From: Stomorhina lunata
Lineage: Eukaryota > Arthropoda > Insecta > Diptera > Rhiniidae
Reading direction: 5' to 3'
Assembly: GCA_933228675.1 (NCBI GenBank)
Contig: OW121742.1
Location: 113,712,555-113,776,554 of the forward strand
Length of the DNA: 64,000 nt
Part shown: positions 49,391 to 60,500 of the stretch, piece by piece
How the letters are laid out: each line of letters begins with the position of its first letter
Numbering within the stretch: position 1 is the stretch's first letter
The notes under the pieces: generated by a model
The model's database searches: none
What the model was told of the DNA's origin: nothing
Seen by the model: only the letters and a program-made list of their open reading frames with translations
Translations under genes and position numbers: made by a program

Positions 49391-50505
49391 AAATTGTTTA
49401 TTTATTTCACTAATGTCGGCATTTAAATTAAAACAAAGCCCCCTAAAAAGATATTTAAATAAGAATAATGTCCTACATTTTTCTTTTTTTCCACGCACTT
49501 TTTTAGTGTGTGCGTAAAAATTTATGTTAAAATTTACTGTTACAGTCAACAAATGATGACAATTTGTCATGAAGTCGTGTGCGGACTTCACATTTTTACA
49601 TTCATTGAAAACTTGCTAGAGCTTCATCAGGTTTTAATGTTTTGAAAAGTTCGCTTGAAATTTATGTAGAGTGTTTCTCTCTGCTTGTCAAACTGACAAA
49701 CCGCCTTAATAATTTATGTCAATTTTGACACATTAAATAACCGTTTTCTCTGCCTCGAAAATTTATAGTGCAGAAATATTTCCAGTTGCTTGATTTTATG
49801 TTTTAACAAATTTTTAATGAAATTTTAAGTTTCTTTTATTGTAAAGCATTTCGCTGGTTAATAAATAATAAATAAAATAATTCAAACATTTGTATGCATA
49901 ACTCGATTTTATTATTCAAAGTTTTACAGAACTTTCAACTATTTGTGATTATATCAATTTAATTGATTAAAAATTGTTATAAATGTAAAATTTCTTACGT
50001 GACAATTGAAAGGGTTTCCAATAATTGCAACAAAGTAGCAATAGGGTAAATTTTGTACAAAATCACATTAAATAATTTACATTCTCAAGTTCATACGGAC
50101 TTAATATTTTGCTACAATTGTTATACAATTTTGATATTTATTACCAATTACCTAAGAATCATTTAAATTTTAATTCTATTTGACAACTAGTCATTTATGA
50201 TATTATAACTATTTTACGCTTATCACTTACTTAGATAATTCAAAACTAAGTCCATTAATAATTCAATCAAAAAAATATTTTAATTATAGATCTTTCAGAA
50301 AATTGTTCTAAAAGTTGTTAACAAGTTTATTATATTGAAGAAAACTCACGTGCAAAATTATCTCAACGAAAGATTTTTAATTGCAAAATCAATTGAATTA
50401 TTTAATGAAAATAACTTTTATAGGAAGTAATGACCGTAAGTTTATATATAATATCACGGATAGTTACAAGCAGGTGCAAGCAAACTTTACTATATATTAA
50501 TTTTA
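49391..50505. other. Non-repetitive DNA downstream of comm
   Basis: No gene is visible; opposing frames at 49,326-49,591 overlap and lack gene character. It includes a hairpin GAAGTC..GACTTC (49,571-49,589), the TGACA/TGTCA cluster, and an E-box CACGTG (about 50,349). It lies between two repeat fields. Confidence 0.45.
49556..49730. promoter_or_regulatory. Cluster of TGACA/TGTCA inverted pairs (enhancer candidate)
   Basis: Three dyads fall in 175 bp: ATGACAATTTGTCAT (49,556-49,570), TTGTCAAACTGACAA (49,685-49,699) and TGTCAATTTTGACA (49,717-49,730). All use the TGACA core recognised by TALE homeodomain proteins. The spacer between half sites is 2 or 3 bp. Position in a non-repetitive island makes a regulatory role plausible but unproven. 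Confidence 0.3.
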
Positions 50506-53500
50506 ATTTTTTTTTTTTTAATTTCTCATTTTTATAAGAAATTTTTCAAAAATTTCCTATTTTTTTATAGGAAATTTTTCAAAAATTTCCTATTTTTTAA
50601 TACGAAATTTTTCAAAAATTTCCTATTATTTAATAGGAAATTTTTCAAAAATTTCCTATTTTTTAATAGGAAATTTTTCAAAAATTTCCTATTTTTTAAT
50701 AGGAAATTTTTCAAAAATTTCCTATTTTTTTAAAAGGAAATTTTTCAAAAATTTCCTATTTTTTAATAGGAAATTTTTCAAAAATTTCCTATTTTTTAAT
50801 AGGAAATTTTTCAAAAATTTCCTATTTTTTAATAGGAAATTTTTCAAAAATTTCCTATTTTTTAATAGGAAATTTTTCAAAAATTTCTTATATTTTAAAG
50901 GAAAATTTTCAAAAATTTCCTCTTCTTTAAAGGAAATATTTCAAAAATGTCCTATTTTTTAATAGGAAATTTTTCAAAAATTTCCTATTTTTTTAAAACG
51001 AAATTTTTCAAAAATTTCCTATTTTTTTAACAGGAAATTTTTCAAAAATTTCCTATTTTTTTAACAGGAAATTTTTCAAAAATTTCCTATTTTTTTAATA
51101 GGAAATTTTTAAAAAATTTCCTTTTTTTTAAAAGGAAATATTTCAAAAATTTCCTATTTTTTTAAAAGGAAATTTTTCAAAAATTTCCTATTTTTTTAAA
51201 AGGAAATTTTTCAAAAATTTCCTATTTTTTTAAAAGGAAATTTTTCAAAAATTTCCTATTTTTTTAAAAAGAAATTTTTCAAAAATTTCCTATTTTTTTA
51301 ACAGCAAATTTTTCAAAAATTTCCTATTTTTTTAATAGGAAATTTTTCAAAAATTTCCTATTTTTTAATAGGAAATTTTTCAAAAATTTCCTATTTTTTA
51401 ATAGGAAATTTTTCAAAAATTTCCTATTTTTTAATAGGAAATTTTTCAAAAATTTCCTATTTTTTAATAGGAAATTTTTCAAAAATTTCCTATTTTTTAA
51501 TAGGAAATTTTTCAAAAATTTCCTATTTTTTAATAGGAAATTTTTCAAAAATTTCCTATTTTTTATTTTTTTGAAAAATTTCCTATTAAAAAATAGGAAA
51601 TTTTTGAAAAATTTCCTATATTTTAATAATTTAATATTTTTATAAAAATTTCCTATTTGATAAAAATTTCCTATTTTTATAGGAAATTTTTTATAAAAAT
51701 TTCCTATTTTTATAGGAAATTTTTTTCAAAAATTTCCTTTTTTTTATAGGAAATTTTTCAAAAATTTCCTGTTTTTTAATAGGAAATTTTTCAAAAATTT
51801 CCTGTTTTTTAATAGGAAATTTTTCAAAAATTTCCTATTTTTGAATTTTATAAAAATTTCCTATTTTTTAATTTTTTAAAAATTTCCTATTTTTTAATAC
51901 AAAATTTTTCAAAAGTTTCCTATTTTTTAATAGGAAATTTTTCAAAAATTTCCTATTTTTTTAAAGGAAAATTTTTCAAAAATTCCCTATTTTTAATAGG
52001 AAAATTTTTGAAAAATTTCCTATTTTTAATAGGAAAATTTTTCAAAAATTTCCTATTTTTAATAGGAAAATTTTTCAAAAATTTCCTATTTTTAATAGAA
52101 AAATTTTTCAAAAATTTCCTATTTTTTTAATAATTTCCTATTTTTATAAAAATTTCCTATTTTTATAGGAAATTTTTTATAAAAATTTCCTATTTTTATA
52201 GGAAATTTTTTTCAAAAATTTCCTTTTTTTTATAGGAAATTTTTCAAAAATTTCCTGTTTTTTAATAGGAAATTTTTCAAAAATTTCCTATTTTTGAATT
52301 TTTTAAAAATGTCCTATTTTTGAATTTTTTAAAAATTTCCTACTTTTTAATTTTTTTAAAATTTCCTATTTTTTAATAAAAAATTTTTCAAAAGTTTCCT
52401 ATTTTTTTAATTTTTTAAAAGGAAAATTTTTCAAAAATTTCCTATTTTTAATAGGAAAATTTTTGAAAAATTTCCTATTTTTAATAGGAAAATTTGTCAA
52501 AAATTTCCTATTTTTTAATTTTTTAAAAATTTCCTATTTTTTAATACAAAATTTTTCAAAAGTTTCCTATTTTTTAATAGGAAATTTTTCAAAAATTTCC
52601 TATTTTTTAATAGGAAAATTTTTTTTAAAAATTTCCTATTTTTAATAGGAAAATTTTTGAAAAATTTCCTATTTTTAATAGGAAAATTTTTCAAAAATTT
52701 CCTATTTTTAATAGGAAAATTTTTCAAAAATTTCCTATTTTTTAATAGGAAATTTTTCAAAAATTTCCTATTTTTTAATAGGAAATTTTTCAAAAATTTC
52801 CTATTTTTATAGGAAATTTTTTATAAAAATTTCCTATTTTTATGGGAAATTTTTTAAAAAAATTTCCTTTTTTTATGGGAAATTTTTCAAAAATTTCCTA
52901 TTTTTTTATAGGAAATTTTTCAAAAATTTCCTATTTTTTTATAGGAAATTTTTCAAAAATTTCCTTTTTTTATAGGAAATTTTTAAAAATTTTTTGATTT
53001 TCATAGGAAATTTATCAAAAATTTCTTATTTTTGTAGGAAATTTTTCAAAAATTTCTTATTATACCCTTTTTATTATAACTAAGTTTGTGCTGATGTATG
53101 TAACGCATGGAAATATTTGTCTTAGACCCACCTTTTAGTATACCAAAAGGCTTAGAATCACTTTCTGAGTCGATTTAGCGATGTCCGTCCGTCTGGCTGG
53201 ACCCCCATGTGAACTTTGTAATAAAACTACAGGTCGCAATTCTAAAGATAATTTGATGAGATTGGCACAGATTATTTTTTTTAAAATGGGACCATGGCAA
53301 TTTAAATTCGTCAAATTCGATCCATTATTTATGGTACCTCCCATAGGTCCCACTTCCCGGAATTGATATATTGGCCACAAATATACATATTTTTCATGAA
53401 ATTTAAATCAAATACTGCTTATGTCAGCTTAAATCACTGTACCAAATTTCGTTCAAATCGGTCCACATTTGACCATAGCTTCCATACAAACTTTTCTTTA

Positions 53501-54160
53501 AAAACGCACTAAATGAGACAAAAATCACTAAAAAGCTTGTAAATCTTAAGATAATGGAAATTTTAGATTTATTTTTTACAGACATAATTTTTGTAATAAC
53601 TGTAATCAATTTGCCAAATTTCGAGATTATCGGTCCACATTTGACCCTAGCTCTCATATAAGTCCAATTGTCGGAAGCAGCTTAAATATATAAGTTTTGA
53701 GAAAATGTTTGTATGATGGCAAAATTTAGCAAATATTTGTCTTTATACAGGAAAAATAACACCTTTGACCTTAGTGGTGAAGGGTATCGTATGGTCGGGC
53801 TTGATCGACTATAGCACTTTCTTACTTGTTTTTATAGGAAATTTTTCAAAAATTTCTTTTTTTATAGAATAATTTTCAAAATTTTTCTATTTTTATAGAA
53901 ATTTTTTCAAAAATTTCATTTTTTATAGGAAATTTTTTTTTAAATTTCTTATTTTGGTAGGAAATTTTTCAAAAATTGCCTTTTTTATAGGAAAATTTTC
54001 AAAAATATCCTTTTTGCTATGGGAAATTTTCCTATTTTGATATGAAAATTTTCAAAATTTTCCTTTTTTTATAGGAATTTTTTCAAAAATTTCCTTTTTT
54101 TATAGGAATTTTTTCAAAAATTTCCTATTTTTATAGGAATTTTTTGAAAAATTTCTTATT
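50506..54160. repeat. 33-bp hairpin satellite, interrupted by a transposon
   Basis: About 85 units of about 33 bp, made of two palindromes: GGAAATTTTTCAAAAATTTCC (odd-centred) and CCTATTTTTTAATAGG. A uniform block at about 51,320-51,550 gives long artefactual frames. Phase and orientation change at about 51,570 (GGAAATTTTTGAAAAATTT). Units with TTTTTATAGG or with a single palindrome occur at 51,640-51,760 and 52,130-52,230, which are near-duplicates. The array is split by a DINE-like element at 53,061-53,835 and resumes, more degenerate, beyond it. Confidence 0.94.
53061..53835 (-). mobile_element. DINE-1/Helentron-like element, copy 2 (inside satellite)
   Basis: It is the reverse complement of the 1,271-2,065 element from the ACAAGTAAGAAAG end (at 53,820-53,835) to the TTATACCC end (53,061). 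It keeps the GTCC run (53,184-53,192, only two to three units against four or more in copy 1) and the ATACCCTTCACCAC subterminal repeat, but lacks the terminal 3' hairpin. Satellite sequence flanks both sides, as expected of an insertion into an AT-rich host site. Small frames inside are shadows. Confidence 0.72.
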
Positions 54161-54167
54161 CTTGTGA

Positions 54168-54407
54168 GGCAAGTCTGTCATAAAATTAATTTTGTTTAGT
54201 TATATGATTGTGATTATGTTTTCCATTTCAAATGAGCGTTTTTCAACAAGACTCATTAATCAATCTCAAATTAGTTACTCTGATAATATTTCAAAGTCTT
54301 TTACAAAAAAGTTGTTCACCTGTACTGACCTACAAATTGTGCGACTAAATAAACTGCGGGAGTACAAACAAGATAAGCCACCAAGAACATATTATGAACT
54401 CTACTAG
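54168..54407 (+). CDS. Orphan open frame or exon fragment, product unknown
   Basis: The frame is open from after a TGA at 54,165 to a TAG at 54,405. It contains FSISNERFSTRLINQSQIS and LFTCTDLQIVRLNKLREYK and ends PPRTYYELY. An acceptor-like TTTGTTTAG ends at 54,199, so it might be a terminal exon; the following 250 bp are mixed-composition and could be a 3' UTR. Composition differs from the adjacent satellite. No family is recognised, no upstream exon is apparent, and chance remains possible. Confidence 0.28.
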   Translation, partial: GKSVIKLILFSYMIVIMFSISNERFSTRLINQSQISYSDNISKSFTKKLFTCTDLQIVRLNKLREYKQDKPPRTYYELY

Positions 54408-55790
54408 GGCGGCAAAAACTAAACGAAATTTGTATTTAAAACAAGTGTCTAGTACAGAGATATGCAGCTAGACGCAGACGTTAAAACGTCAGACAGACTC
54501 ACAATATTATTAACTAACTAAGGTAATAAGACAATCATGTTATGAACTGGGTTAAATTTAATTAGAGACTCTGGAACTGGTCTAGCACAAGATGCGTGTA
54601 GAAAAACTAAATAAACGACAAACTAATGAATGAATGAATGACGTCGTAGACAGTTTATACAGAGACTGATTAGCTGAAGGTAAGTTACTTTTATGGGATG
54701 TTGGAAAATGGCTGTGACGCACTATAACACTAGATAATAAATAGATAATAACCAGGAAGACTGTGTTTTAGAGATAGAAGAACTTAGGGTCCATAGCTAA
54801 AGATTTTATTTTTCCTATACTCTGAGTCATTTGTATATGTTTTTAATTTCCGTAAAATTTTCTTTTGAAAACACAAATGACTCGTATAGATAACTTTAGG
54901 CTACTAATGCTTCCCTTATTGACATTTCTAATCATTTGAGTTTTGTGTGCAGCTCTTTTTTTACAAATTTGGCCTCTGCTTTTATGTCTCGTTTTCAAAT
55001 TTTATTTTCCAGGTCATTTTTACTAATGGGACTTTATCTATTTTATGACTTCCTAAAAAGGGAGTTTGGTTTAGTTTAGTTATGTTCTTGATTTAGTTTA
55101 TTGCCTTAAACTCTAGCTATAATCTTCTTCTGTTCATTTTTTGAGTTTAACTAGTCGCTTGACTTAATGGCAAGAAGTCTAGGCGAAGACCACCATAACT
55201 GAAGATAACCTCTGGCTATGGATGTCACGAAGATATATAAGAAAAGAAGAGTAACCTTTAATAATTTTAGTCCCAAACAATTAGTATTTATGATAGTCTT
55301 GACTACAAATTATCGTTTAAATGTTTTAAGCACGATTTGGTTCTAAATTTACCGAAAGGTGGTCTTGATAAGAAATTATTATTAAAGTGCTTTGGTTTTT
55401 GTTCTTAAATTTTAAGAAAACTAGGTCATTATTGTTATTCTATCCGGAGAAATTTCACGAATATTATAAATTATTGTTATCTTGTTAAGAATATTTTTAG
55501 AGTATTGTTCCAAAATTTTCAAAAAGAAATTATAAGGGAATTTTGAACATAATTAGAAAGTTTTTAAAACAAAAGAACTATTGAAACTTTTCATAATAAA
55601 AAATTTGTGACTAATATTTTTCAGACTAATGTTTGTAGTACATAAAAATATTAGACTGACATCCACTTAGAATTGATCAAATCCATCAAAAATCTTAAAA
55701 GATTTTTATGTATATCTAAAACTAAGATTCTGTGTACACCCTTTTGAAGGACTTATCGATATAAGTCAACTAACAGAGTTACTTTTCAAA
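54408..55790. other. Non-repetitive spacer
   Basis: Less AT-rich than average between 54,408 and 55,260, then AT-rich. No gene, RNA gene or repeat was recognised. Confidence 0.4.
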
Positions 55791-58700
55791 TTATAACGTT
55801 TTAATCTTTTTAGTTTTAAAGCTTAATATGCAAAAATATGCAATTGATTTATAATCATATTGAGAGCTATGACATTGGCCTTTAATTTGATATACATTTT
55901 GTTATAAAGACATATATGGAAAAGAAGATATATCATACCTAAACTTTTAAAATTATTCAATCATTCATAGAAACAAATGGAAAGTTACGACTGGAGACTT
56001 TAATTTGATATTTATTTTGCTCTAAAGGTATGTATGAAAGCGAAGATAACATTTTAAATTATAGATGCAAAAAATTAATCCGGAATTAAAGCTGTAAATC
56101 TTGTATTTCTATGTTAAGATGGACTTATCATCTCATCTATCGATACTTTCAAAACAAAATATATATTATATTAAAGGTTTAAGCCTCAGCTTTTCATACG
56201 TATAAAAAACAACTGCATATATTTGCATATTTAGGCAGAGATCTCAAATGACTAAAATTATCTAATATAACTTAGTTTTGCTTATCGTACTCATTTTAGT
56301 TTTAAAGCTAAATAAGCAAAAATATGCAGTTAGTTTATAAAGAGGTAGAAAGCTATGACATTGGCCTTTAATTTGATATACATTTTATTATAAAGGTATG
56401 TATAGAAGAGAAGATATATCATGTCTAAAGCTGTAAATCTTGTATTTCTATGTTAAGGTGGACTTTTCATCTCATCTATCGATACTTTTAAAACAAAATA
56501 TATATTATATTAAGGGCTTAAGTCTCAGCTTTTCACACATATAAAAAACAACTGCATACATTTGCATATTTAGGCAGAGATCTAAAATGACTAAAATTAT
56601 CTAATATAACTTAGTTTTGCTTATCTTACTCATTTTAGTTTTAAAGCTAAATATGCAAAAATATGCAGTTAATTTATAAACAGGTAGAGAGCTATGACAT
56701 TGGCCTTTAATTTGATATACATTTTATTATAAAGGTATGTATAGAAGAGAAGATATATCATGTCTAAAGCTGTAAATCTTGTATTTCTATGTTTAGGTGG
56801 ACTTTTCATCTCATCTATCGATACTTTTAAAACAAAATATATATTATATTAAAGGTTTAAATCTCAGCTTTTCATAGGTATTAAAAACAACTGCATAAAT
56901 TTGCATATTTAGCCAGAAATCTAAATAGAGTAAAATGATATAATTTAAGTCATTTAGTAAATAGGCATATTTTATGCAATAAATTTATTTTGCTTATTTC
57001 ACTCATTTAAGTTTTTAAGCTAAATATGCAAAAATATGCAGCTGATTTATAGATGAATTGAGAGCTAAGACTTTGGTCTTTAATTTTATTAATGTTTTGT
57101 TATAAAAATATGTACGGAAGTGAAGATATATTATACCTAAACTTTTATAATTTTTCATTTATTCATAGAAACAAATGGTAAGCTACCATAAGGGACTTCA
57201 ATCTGATATTTATTTAGTTATAAAGATATGTATGGAAGAGAAGATATAATTTAAAATAATTTATTATCATAAATCATGTATTTCGATATTAAGGTGAATT
57301 TATCTTCTTATCGGTGAATACTTTTACAAAAAAATTTGTATCAAATTAAAGGTTTAAATCTCAGCTTTTCATAGGTATTAAAAGCAAATGCATAAATTTG
57401 CATATTTAGCCAAAAATCTAAATATGCAAATGATCTAATATAATTAAATTAAGTAAATTGACATATTTTATGAAATAACTTAATTTTTCTTATTTTATTT
57501 ATTTGAGTTTTAAAGCAAAATATGCAAATATATGCAGTTGATTTATAGACGAGTAGAAAGCTAAGACCTTGGCCTTTAATTTGTTATATATTTTATGGTA
57601 AAAGTACCTATTTAAAAGAAGATATAGTACTGAAACTTTTACTTTTATATTTTTTTTTTATTCACAGAAACAACTTAGAATTTAAGCTTTTAATCTTTTA
57701 TTGCTAAGTTGTATCTTTTGCTGAAAATAACTTAAAGTTTTGGTCATTTAAAGCTAACAATAAATATCACTCTTGAGTTATATGCCTCCAAAGCCAAGCA
57801 CGTCTTGCTGTTATTTATATTTAGATATATAAACTAGTAGAGAGCTAAGACATTGGCCTTTAATTGGATATACATTTTGTTATAAAGGTTTGTATAGAAA
57901 AAAAGATATATAATATCAAAAATTTTATAATTATTAATTCATAAAAACATTAAAGCTGTAAATCGTGCATTTCTATGTTTAGTTGGATTTATCTTCTTAT
58001 TGATGAATACTTTTACAACAAAATATATAACAAATTAAAAGCTTAAGTTTCAGCTTTCTATTCGTATATAAATCAATTGCATATGCTTGCATATTTAGCC
58101 AGAAATCTAAATGGAGTAAAATTATATAATTTAAGTCATTTAGTAAATAGGCATATTTTATGCAATAAATTTATTTTGCTTATTTCACTCATTTAAGTTT
58201 TTAAGCTAAATATGCAAAAATATGCAGCAGATTTATAGATGAGTTGAGAGCTAAGACTTTGGTCTTTAATTTTATTAATATTTTATTATAAAACTATGTA
58301 CGGAAGTGAAGATATATTATACCTAAACTTTTATAATTTGTCATTTATTCGTAGAAACAAATGGTAAGCTACCATGAGAGACTTCAATCTGATATTTATT
58401 TAGTTATAAAGATATGTATGGAAGAGAAGATATAATTTAAAATAATTTATTATCATAAATCATGTATTTCGATTTTAAGGTGAATTTATCTTCTTATCAG
58501 TGAATACTTTTACAAAAAAATATGTATCAGATTAAAGGTTTAAGTCTCAGCTTTTCATAAGTATTAAAAACAACTGCATAAATTTGCATATTTACCCAGA
58601 AATCTGAAAAGACTAAAATGATCTAATGTATTTAAATTTAGTAAATTGACATATTTTATGAAATAACTTAATTTTTCTTATTTCATTTATTTGACTTTTA

Positions 58701-59020
58701 AAGCAAAATATGCAAATATATGCAGTTGATATATAGACGAGAAGAAAGCTAAGACCTTGGCCTTTAGTTTCTTTTATATTTTATGTTAAAAGTACCTATT
58801 CAAAAGAAGATATAGTACTAAAACTTTTACTTTTATGTATATTTTTTTTTATTATTCACAAAAACAACTTAGAATTAAAGCTTTTAATCTGTTATTGCTA
58901 AGTTTAATCTTTTGCTGAAAATAACTTAAAGCTTTGGCCATTTAAAGCTAACAATAAATATCACTCTTGAGTTATATGCCTCCAAAGCTAAGCACGTTTG
59001 TGCTATTATTTATATTTTCG
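55790..59020 (+). repeat. Head-to-head ~170-bp repeat with 1.19-kb higher order
   Basis: Units carry GCTAAATATGCAAAAATATG then CAGTTG, followed about 300 bp later by the reverse complement CAACTGCATATATTTGCATA then TTTAGC. The interior also mirrors itself: GCCTTTAATTTGATATACAT reads outward from both ends. The base monomer is about 170 bp, arranged alternately inverted. Two consecutive ~1,187-bp super-units (about 57,000-57,840 and 58,190-59,020, with intervening sequence) are close copies. No coding capacity. Confidence 0.88.
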
Positions 59021-60340
59021 AAATTCATTAGAAATTTTGGCAAAAAAAAATAACAAAATTTTGTAGCATTTTGCCAAAAGGCCTTTTATCATTAAAGCCC
59101 GTGGTCATTATTTAAACATAAGTACGACTGATGACAAAACATTTGTAGGAATTTTAGAGACAAAAGACAAAACTATAGAGGAAACATGTGGTTTTATTGG
59201 AGATAGAAAGCGTGACCTTTTCCACGACAACGTGTGCTAATGCAGGCTGGGGACTTTAGGCTATTTTATTTTCTATTTAATTTTCTGCACATCATCGACA
59301 ACATCATCATCATCATGGTCATGATAATAATCGGGTTCTGTAGTACTAGTGGTTTAGCAGAGAGTAAAGACCTTTAAAAACTCTTACCCAGTGTCCGAAT
59401 TTTGTTGGCCATAACCAAGGACATATTATGTTTTATAACTTTCATGGTATTTAGGGAACTCGGAGCTAAGCCAAATGGTAATATTATACATACATAACAT
59501 GGATTCGTACAATGTTGTAGGAATGTTGTGAAAAATTTAATTTTTTATATGGCCCATAAAATGAATTTTTGGTTTTCCTTTAGGTTTCTCTATCAGTTGT
59601 ATGTTGTAATTCATTTGCTGTAGTCGGACAAACGTATTCGTAACTACTTGCAAAGTGTGTTTATATCCTTAGGGCCATTTTAGCACTATTATGTTAAAAC
59701 ACTTTTATTCTTATGCTTCTTTTTTCTTCAAAATTTTGTTTAGTTTTGTTGGAAAATAAAAATTTAGGCTTTTATTTTAATGAGAATTCTGTTTTGTTTC
59801 ATTTAGTCCTGCAACATAGAAATGGGGTCAATAAAGTTTGTTCCATTTTTTCCTTCACCTTTGTTTTGAGAATATTTAGTACAAAAGGATAATGTTGAAA
59901 ATTTTATAAATTTTTATTATACCTGTTGTTCTCGGCCATTAGCGCACCACTAATTTTCAATAATCAACCTTAAAACATATAAAAATTTATGAAAGTGCTA
60001 AAATGTTCAGCCGCTTGCTCCAGTTGTAAGAGTGTTACAGCTATTATGGGTTTAAATAATTGATATTTAAGACCAAGGGGATTTGTTACAAGTTTCAGGG
60101 GAAATATCTTAATTAAAGGATTAAATTTAGTAATTTTACTTAGAAAATTAGCACCTTTACATCTGTTAGTTGTAAAGGACTTTTGAAGAACAGGTACATA
60201 AGACTTTGGAAAAAACTTGAATAGATAACAGTTGCTACAAAGATAATCGTTTCGGTGATTGTTTATGTGGATTCAAGGAATTTGTTCGGTGAAGTTAAGC
60301 GACTTTTAAGAAACCAGCTTGATAAATCGATAAATGTACA
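59021..60340. other. Non-repetitive spacer
   Basis: Mixed composition. A 57-codon ATG-less open frame (59,067-59,240) includes TTDDKTFVGILETKDKTIEE; it was noticed but not accepted. An ATCATCATCATCATGGTC run lies at about 59,300. No RNA gene was seen. Confidence 0.4.
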
Positions 60341-60354
60341 TTAGGGAACGAAAC

Positions 60355-60500
60355 CGAATATAAAGATGTTACACTTCTACACATTGATTTGCCGCACGGT
60401 CGTTTTGAAAAGTCCCATAAAAAAGAGAGTAAATAAATCACTTTTACTATAATTCGGAAACAACTAATGAAGACGATTATCCAATGAGAGAGAAAAGTTG
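60355..60500 (+). repeat. Dispersed coding-like repeat, copy 3
   Basis: Best match to copy 1 (691-810), including CAACTAATG.AGAC.ATTATCC and AATGAGAGAGAAAA near the end. The frame spells DVTLLHIDLPHGRFEKSHKK then soon a stop. It runs directly into the 31-bp GTTGCTGGTGGG satellite, whose first unit seems to arise from its tail. Confidence 0.55.

Noticed and set aside
49326..49591. Opposing 63- and 78-codon frames
   Set aside because: They overlap each other and the duplicated repeat block; neither shows a gene-like composition.
52515..52793. 92-codon KNFLLKNRKFL repeat protein on the minus strand
   Set aside because: The 33-bp satellite period is a multiple of three, so the frame stays open by arithmetic; the same applies to 51,324-51,548.
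59067..59240. 57-codon open frame with protein-like content
   Set aside because: It has no ATG and no splice signal that I could pair, and is short enough to be chance in a locally less AT-rich stretch; kept only as a note.
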